Program-made: the position numbers and the translations under genes | Shown: positions 60,942-64,000 of the stretch, piece by piece | Layout of the letters: the number at the start of each line of letters is the position of its first letter | Numbering within the stretch: the stretch's first letter is position 1 | Notes under the pieces: model-generated | What the model was told of the DNA's origin: nothing | What the model saw: the letters and a program-made list of their open reading frames with translations, nothing else | Databases searched by the model: none | From: Pedobacter steynii | Lineage (GTDB): Bacteria; Bacteroidota; Bacteroidia; Sphingobacteriales; Sphingobacteriaceae | Reading direction: 5' to 3' | Assembly (NCBI RefSeq): GCF_001721645.1 | Contig: NZ_CP017141.1 | Span: 186,001 to 250,000 of the forward strand | DNA: 64,000 nucleotides

Positions 60942-61406
60942 TTAAGAAATTAGTTTCTGACGAAGCATAAATTCTAACTGTTCGTTTACAATCAATAACT
61001 TTTCTGTAAGCTCTTTATTTTCCTTTCTCAGTTGAAAAACTTCAAAAGCTTTTTCAATATATAGCTTCAACTCATCTTCCTGCCATGGTTTAGTAATGTA
61101 CAGGTATACCTGCCCCTTGTTGATGGCATCAATAACCGCAGCTATATCTGCGTAGCCCGTAAGTAAAATGCGGATGGGATCCGGATAAGCTTCCAGAATA
61201 GATTCCAAAAACTCCACTCCCGTCATTTGTGGCATCCGTTGATCTGTAATAATAATCTGAATGGGATGCGCTGCTAATATGGGCATTGCTTCTTTAGCTG
61301 ACTCGGCTGTAAAGACGTTGAACGATCGTCTAAATGATGCTTTAAACGCGTTGAGGTTATGTATCTCGTCATCGACATACAAAATATTTACTAGCTGATC
61401 CTCCAT
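60942..61406 (-). CDS. Stand-alone response-regulator receiver protein (paralogue)
   Basis: 154 residues from ATG at 61406 (a TTG lies three codons upstream). Receiver signature: VNILYVDDEIHNLNAFKASF, IIITDQRMPQMTGVEFLESI, LLTGYADIAAVIDAINKGQV, LYITKPWQEDELKLY, then a coiled coil (RKENKELTEKLLIVNEQLEF). It aligns along its whole length with the other receiver gene, evidently a tandem duplication. A TAATTTTG box is at 61420-61413 on the minus strand, six bases before the ATG. It is divergent from the ThiF-nitroreductase gene. Confidence 0.9.
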   Translation of the reverse strand: MEDQLVNILYVDDEIHNLNAFKASFRRSFNVFTAESAKEAMPILAAHPIQIIITDQRMPQMTGVEFLESILEAYPDPIRILLTGYADIAAVIDAINKGQVYLYITKPWQEDELKLYIEKAFEVFQLRKENKELTEKLLIVNEQLEFMLRQKLIS

Positions 61407-61453
61407 ATAAAACAAAATTAATCAAAAGTGCTAAATACATCGTTAAAAAAAGA

Positions 61454-61482
61454 AGTATATGTCTCAACATATACTATTTTTG
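61454..61482 (+). promoter_or_regulatory. Promoter with operator-like inverted repeat before the ThiF-nitroreductase gene
   Basis: AGTATATG (61454-61461) and CATATACT (61468-61475) form a perfect 8-bp inverted repeat with 6-bp centre. It runs into the -7 box TATTTTTG (61475-61482). A protein bound here would occlude RNA polymerase. Confidence 0.55.
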
Positions 61483-61508
61483 CAGATCATAAATAAACTG
61501 TATTAAAG

Positions 61509-63800
61509 ATGTTAGTACTTGAGAACCTGATAAAAGAAGATTTCACCTCCTGTGAACCGCAATTCTTTAGAATTTATCAACAGCAGGATAAAGACGCACT
61601 TGAAGCCTTATTAAAGAATAAACCATACCTCAAAATACATGACGAGATAGAGACCCAACTGGATGATCTTATCAAATCAAAACATCCCAAAAAGAAGCCC
61701 GAGCCCGAAGAGATGGAGGCCTTGAAAATCCAGCATATCGGAAATTTATCAAAACTTGAATACGGAGTATGGGTATATTATCCCTGGTCTGAACGTTTGG
61801 TACACCTGCTGGATGAAGAGGAGTTTATAGCCGTAAGGACGAACAGGAATATTTACAAAATAACCCCGGAGGAACGCGATATCCTGGGCAAACAGAAAAT
61901 TGGTGTGGTAGGTCTTTCTGTAGGCCAGTCGATCTCTATTACCATGGCCATGGAAAGAGGGTTCGGTGAAATCAGGCTCGCTGATTTCGACCTGCTCGAA
62001 CTCACCAACCTGAACCGGATCAGAACAGGCGTACAAAATTTAGGCATCAAAAAAGTCGTGCTGGTGGCCAGAGAAATCAAAGAAATAGATCCCTTTTTAA
62101 AAGTGGTTTGTTTTGACGAGGGCATGACGGAAGAGAATATGGACCGCTTCTTTACTGAAGGTGGCAATCTGGATATTGTTGTGGACGAATGTGATGGTCT
62201 GGATATTAAAATTTTACTCAGACACAAAGCTAAAGCATTAGGTATTCCGGTGGTACAGGACATGAGCGACCGCGGGACGCTGGATGTAGAGCGTTTTGAC
62301 CTGGAGCCCGATCGCCCGATCCTCCATGGATGGATCGATCACCTGGATCACACTCAGGTTAAATACCTGAAAACAAACGAAGAAAAAGTTCCGTTTCTAT
62401 TGGCAATGATCGGTGTGGACACCTTATCAAACCGACTGAAAGCTTCTATGGTGGAAGTTGGACAATCGATCACGACCTGGCCGCAACTGGCTTCGGCAGT
62501 AGCCCTGGGTGGTGCACTCGGTGCGGATGTCTGCAGACGCATCAGTCTGAAGCAATACACAGAATCGGGCCGTTACTTTGTTGACCTGGAAGAACTGATC
62601 GGAGATAAAAATAAAGCCAGAGACAGCGATTATGAAGTGGTTGATTACAAAGCCGATGAACTGACTGAAGACGAAATCAATCAGGCCATCGCAGCAATCA
62701 GTGCTAAAGAATCGGAATCTCAGCTTTTAAATGACGACCAGGTAGAACGACTGGTTTCTGCAGCGGCAATTGCACCTTCAGCAGGTAACAATCAACCCTG
62801 GAAATGGGTTGCCCGCTCCGGAAAACTATACCTTTTCCATGATGAAAAACACTCGGTATCCTGGGGAGATTTCGACAACATCACTTCCAATATTGCTTTT
62901 GGAACTGCTATTGAGAACATCAAACTGGAAGCAGGAAAATCAGGACTGGAAGCCAGTTACCTTGCTTTCCCAAATCCGGAAAATAAAAGACTGGTGGCTG
63001 CTTTCTCCTTTCATCAGACAAATACAGCTTATGCCAGCAAGCTTGCCGCGGGTATGGCCATTCGGTTAACCAACCGTAAACAAGGAAGCAAAGAGCCTGT
63101 AAAAGCAGAAGTGGTGGCGAGTCTTAAAACCGCAGCCAGCCTCGGCTCCCAGGCACAATTGCAGGTGATTCAGGAGGAACATCAGATCAACCGCATTGCC
63201 GATATTGTGGCCGGAGTAGAAAGGATACGTTTCCTATACCCTCAGGGACACCATGATTTTTATACTAAAGAAATCAGGTGGACACCAGAAGCCGTTAATG
63301 AAACCAAAGATGGATTAGACATCTTATCTCTTGAATTATCTGAATCAGATAAAACTGGTCTGAAAGTAGCAGCGAACCCGGAAGTCATTAAATTACTGAA
63401 CAGATGGGGTGGCGGTGCTGCATTTGAAAACCTGTCCAGAAAAGCAATCCGTACGTCCTCGGCCATTGGCTTAATTACCATGCCATCTTATGAGGCAGAA
63501 AATTTCATCAAAGGCGGAGAAGCAGTACAAAGGGTATGGATTGATGCGAACCTGAACGGCCTTTCATTTCACCCCATTTCAGCCCCATTATTTCTTTTCG
63601 CAAGACTGAATCATGGAAATGGAGAAGGCTTAAATCAAAAAATGACAGAAGAACTGTCAAAATATGAAAAGGATCTATTGCAAATATTCCCTATTTTAGG
63701 GGACAAACAGGGAATATTCATGTTCAGGTTATCACATGCTTCTGCTCCAACGGTACGGGCTTTAAGAAAACCTTTGAAAGATATATTACAATTTATATAA
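61509..63800 (+). CDS. ThiF/E1-like fused to nitroreductase-like domain (Rv1355c family)
   Basis: 763 residues. An unusual two-part protein. Residues about 125-340 form an adenylating ThiF/MoeB/E1-like domain: KIGVVGLSVGQSISITMAME (nucleotide loop, 131-150) and IRLADFDLLELTNLNRIRTG (155-174). Residues about 405-760 form a nitroreductase-like flavin domain (VSAAAIAPSAGNNQPWKWVA at its start). The N-terminal 120 residues are unique. The family is known as Rv1355c-like; its chemistry is unknown, possibly activation of a carboxylate followed by redox tailoring. The next gene starts four bases downstream. Confidence 0.85.
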   Translation: MLVLENLIKEDFTSCEPQFFRIYQQQDKDALEALLKNKPYLKIHDEIETQLDDLIKSKHPKKKPEPEEMEALKIQHIGNLSKLEYGVWVYYPWSERLVHLLDEEEFIAVRTNRNIYKITPEERDILGKQKIGVVGLSVGQSISITMAMERGFGEIRLADFDLLELTNLNRIRTGVQNLGIKKVVLVAREIKEIDPFLKVVCFDEGMTEENMDRFFTEGGNLDIVVDECDGLDIKILLRHKAKALGIPVVQDMSDRGTLDVERFDLEPDRPILHGWIDHLDHTQVKYLKTNEEKVPFLLAMIGVDTLSNRLKASMVEVGQSITTWPQLASAVALGGALGADVCRRISLKQYTESGRYFVDLEELIGDKNKARDSDYEVVDYKADELTEDEINQAIAAISAKESESQLLNDDQVERLVSAAAIAPSAGNNQPWKWVARSGKLYLFHDEKHSVSWGDFDNITSNIAFGTAIENIKLEAGKSGLEASYLAFPNPENKRLVAAFSFHQTNTAYASKLAAGMAIRLTNRKQGSKEPVKAEVVASLKTAASLGSQAQLQVIQEEHQINRIADIVAGVERIRFLYPQGHHDFYTKEIRWTPEAVNETKDGLDILSLELSESDKTGLKVAANPEVIKLLNRWGGGAAFENLSRKAIRTSSAIGLITMPSYEAENFIKGGEAVQRVWIDANLNGLSFHPISAPLFLFARLNHGNGEGLNQKMTEELSKYEKDLLQIFPILGDKQGIFMFRLSHASAPTVRALRKPLKDILQFI

Positions 63801-63803
63801 AAA

Positions 63804-64000
63804 ATGGAATTAAAGCTAACCTTCCGGTCATTTACTGCGGTTAAAGAACCTGAAACCTGTGAGCGGTATCTTGAAGGGCATGTGCAAGTGTTAAAGGATT
63901 ACGGAATTACCAATATCACCACGAACAACAGACAATGGATGAGCCTGCCGAATGTGCATGGCATCGTTGCGGAGACGGAAAGTGGTGAAGTGGTAGGTGG
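63804..64000 (+). CDS. Probable GNAT-type acyltransferase, N-terminal part (cut by window edge)
   Basis: The ATG at 63804 opens about 65 codons to the window end. The visible protein starts MELKLTFRSFTAVKEPETCE and reaches HGIVAETESGEVVGG, which looks like the strand-turn-strand (ESGEVVGG) where GNAT proteins hold acetyl-CoA. It may be a plain GNAT or an N-acyl amino acid/AHL-synthase-like relative. The four-base gap from the ThiF-nitroreductase gene indicates one operon. The missing C-terminus prevents a firm call. Confidence 0.5.
   Translation, partial: MELKLTFRSFTAVKEPETCERYLEGHVQVLKDYGITNITTNNRQWMSLPNVHGIVAETESGEVVG

Overview
The window looks like chromosomal DNA of a Bacteroidota bacterium, most likely a Pedobacter-like member of the Sphingobacteriaceae. 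The evidence is AT-rich DNA, promoters of the Bacteroidota type (TAnnTTTG as -7 box), an ECF sigma/FecR-type pair, LytTR/LytS two-component systems, futalosine-route menaquinone synthesis (mqnC), methylmalonyl-CoA epimerase, a type B ribosomal protein L31 and several Bacteroidota-specific families (DUF3857, DUF5723, Rv1355c-like). No rRNA, tRNA, CRISPR array or prophage was seen. Genus assignment is inference.

Layout. 1-4.2 kb (minus): start of a FecR-like anti-sigma gene, an ECF sigma factor with its own terminator, an S41 lipoprotein protease, a GNAT/NTF2-like fusion and an exported esterase. 4.3-6.9 kb: panE, whose 3' end runs into an intact IS3-family element, followed by a 32-bp-period repeat array and a large imperfect palindrome. 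6.9-11.8 kb: a tripartite efflux operon (TolC, HlyD, DHA2-type MFS) with a divergent AraC regulator. 11.8-18.9 kb: a GNAT, two tandem DUF3857/transglutaminase-like exported proteins (one lacking the catalytic Cys), and an M16 peptidase pair (one active, one lacking HxxEH). 19-21.7 kb: mqnC and two exported ferritin-like proteins. 21.9-25.6 kb: LytTR regulator plus a large propeller/LytS-type sensor kinase.

26-33 kb: a tiny Asp-rich protein, a GNAT-fold protein, an XRE regulator, then mpl, prmA, tpiA, a GlmU-like protein, rpmE2, a small unknown and mce, all on the minus strand. 33-41.5 kb: iscS-iscU-iscA, an acyl-CoA synthetase, lysS, small unknowns, a thioredoxin-like protein and ung. 41.6-44.7 kb: an Lrp regulator divergent from mntR-mntH, with a candidate MntR operator on the promoter and a UspA domain fused to MntH. 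44.9-53.7 kb: smpB, pcm, priA, DUF423, an unknown protein with a DUF5723 protein, and rpmH-rnpA-yidD-tsaB. 53.8-56.8 kb: a LiaF-like/DUF4288/LytS/LytTR operon. 57-64 kb: a ChaN-like protein, mscL, rpoN, two paralogous stand-alone receivers and a divergent ThiF-nitroreductase (Rv1355c-like) gene followed by the start of a GNAT-like gene.

Most of the window is core housekeeping DNA. The spots that deserve most attention are the IS right-end repeat array and the adjacent palindrome (6.58-6.89 kb), the 30-bp perfect palindrome before lysS, the mntR/mntH-USP locus, and the ThiF-nitroreductase/GNAT/receiver cluster at the right edge. I did not find a clear-cut new defence or mobile system.
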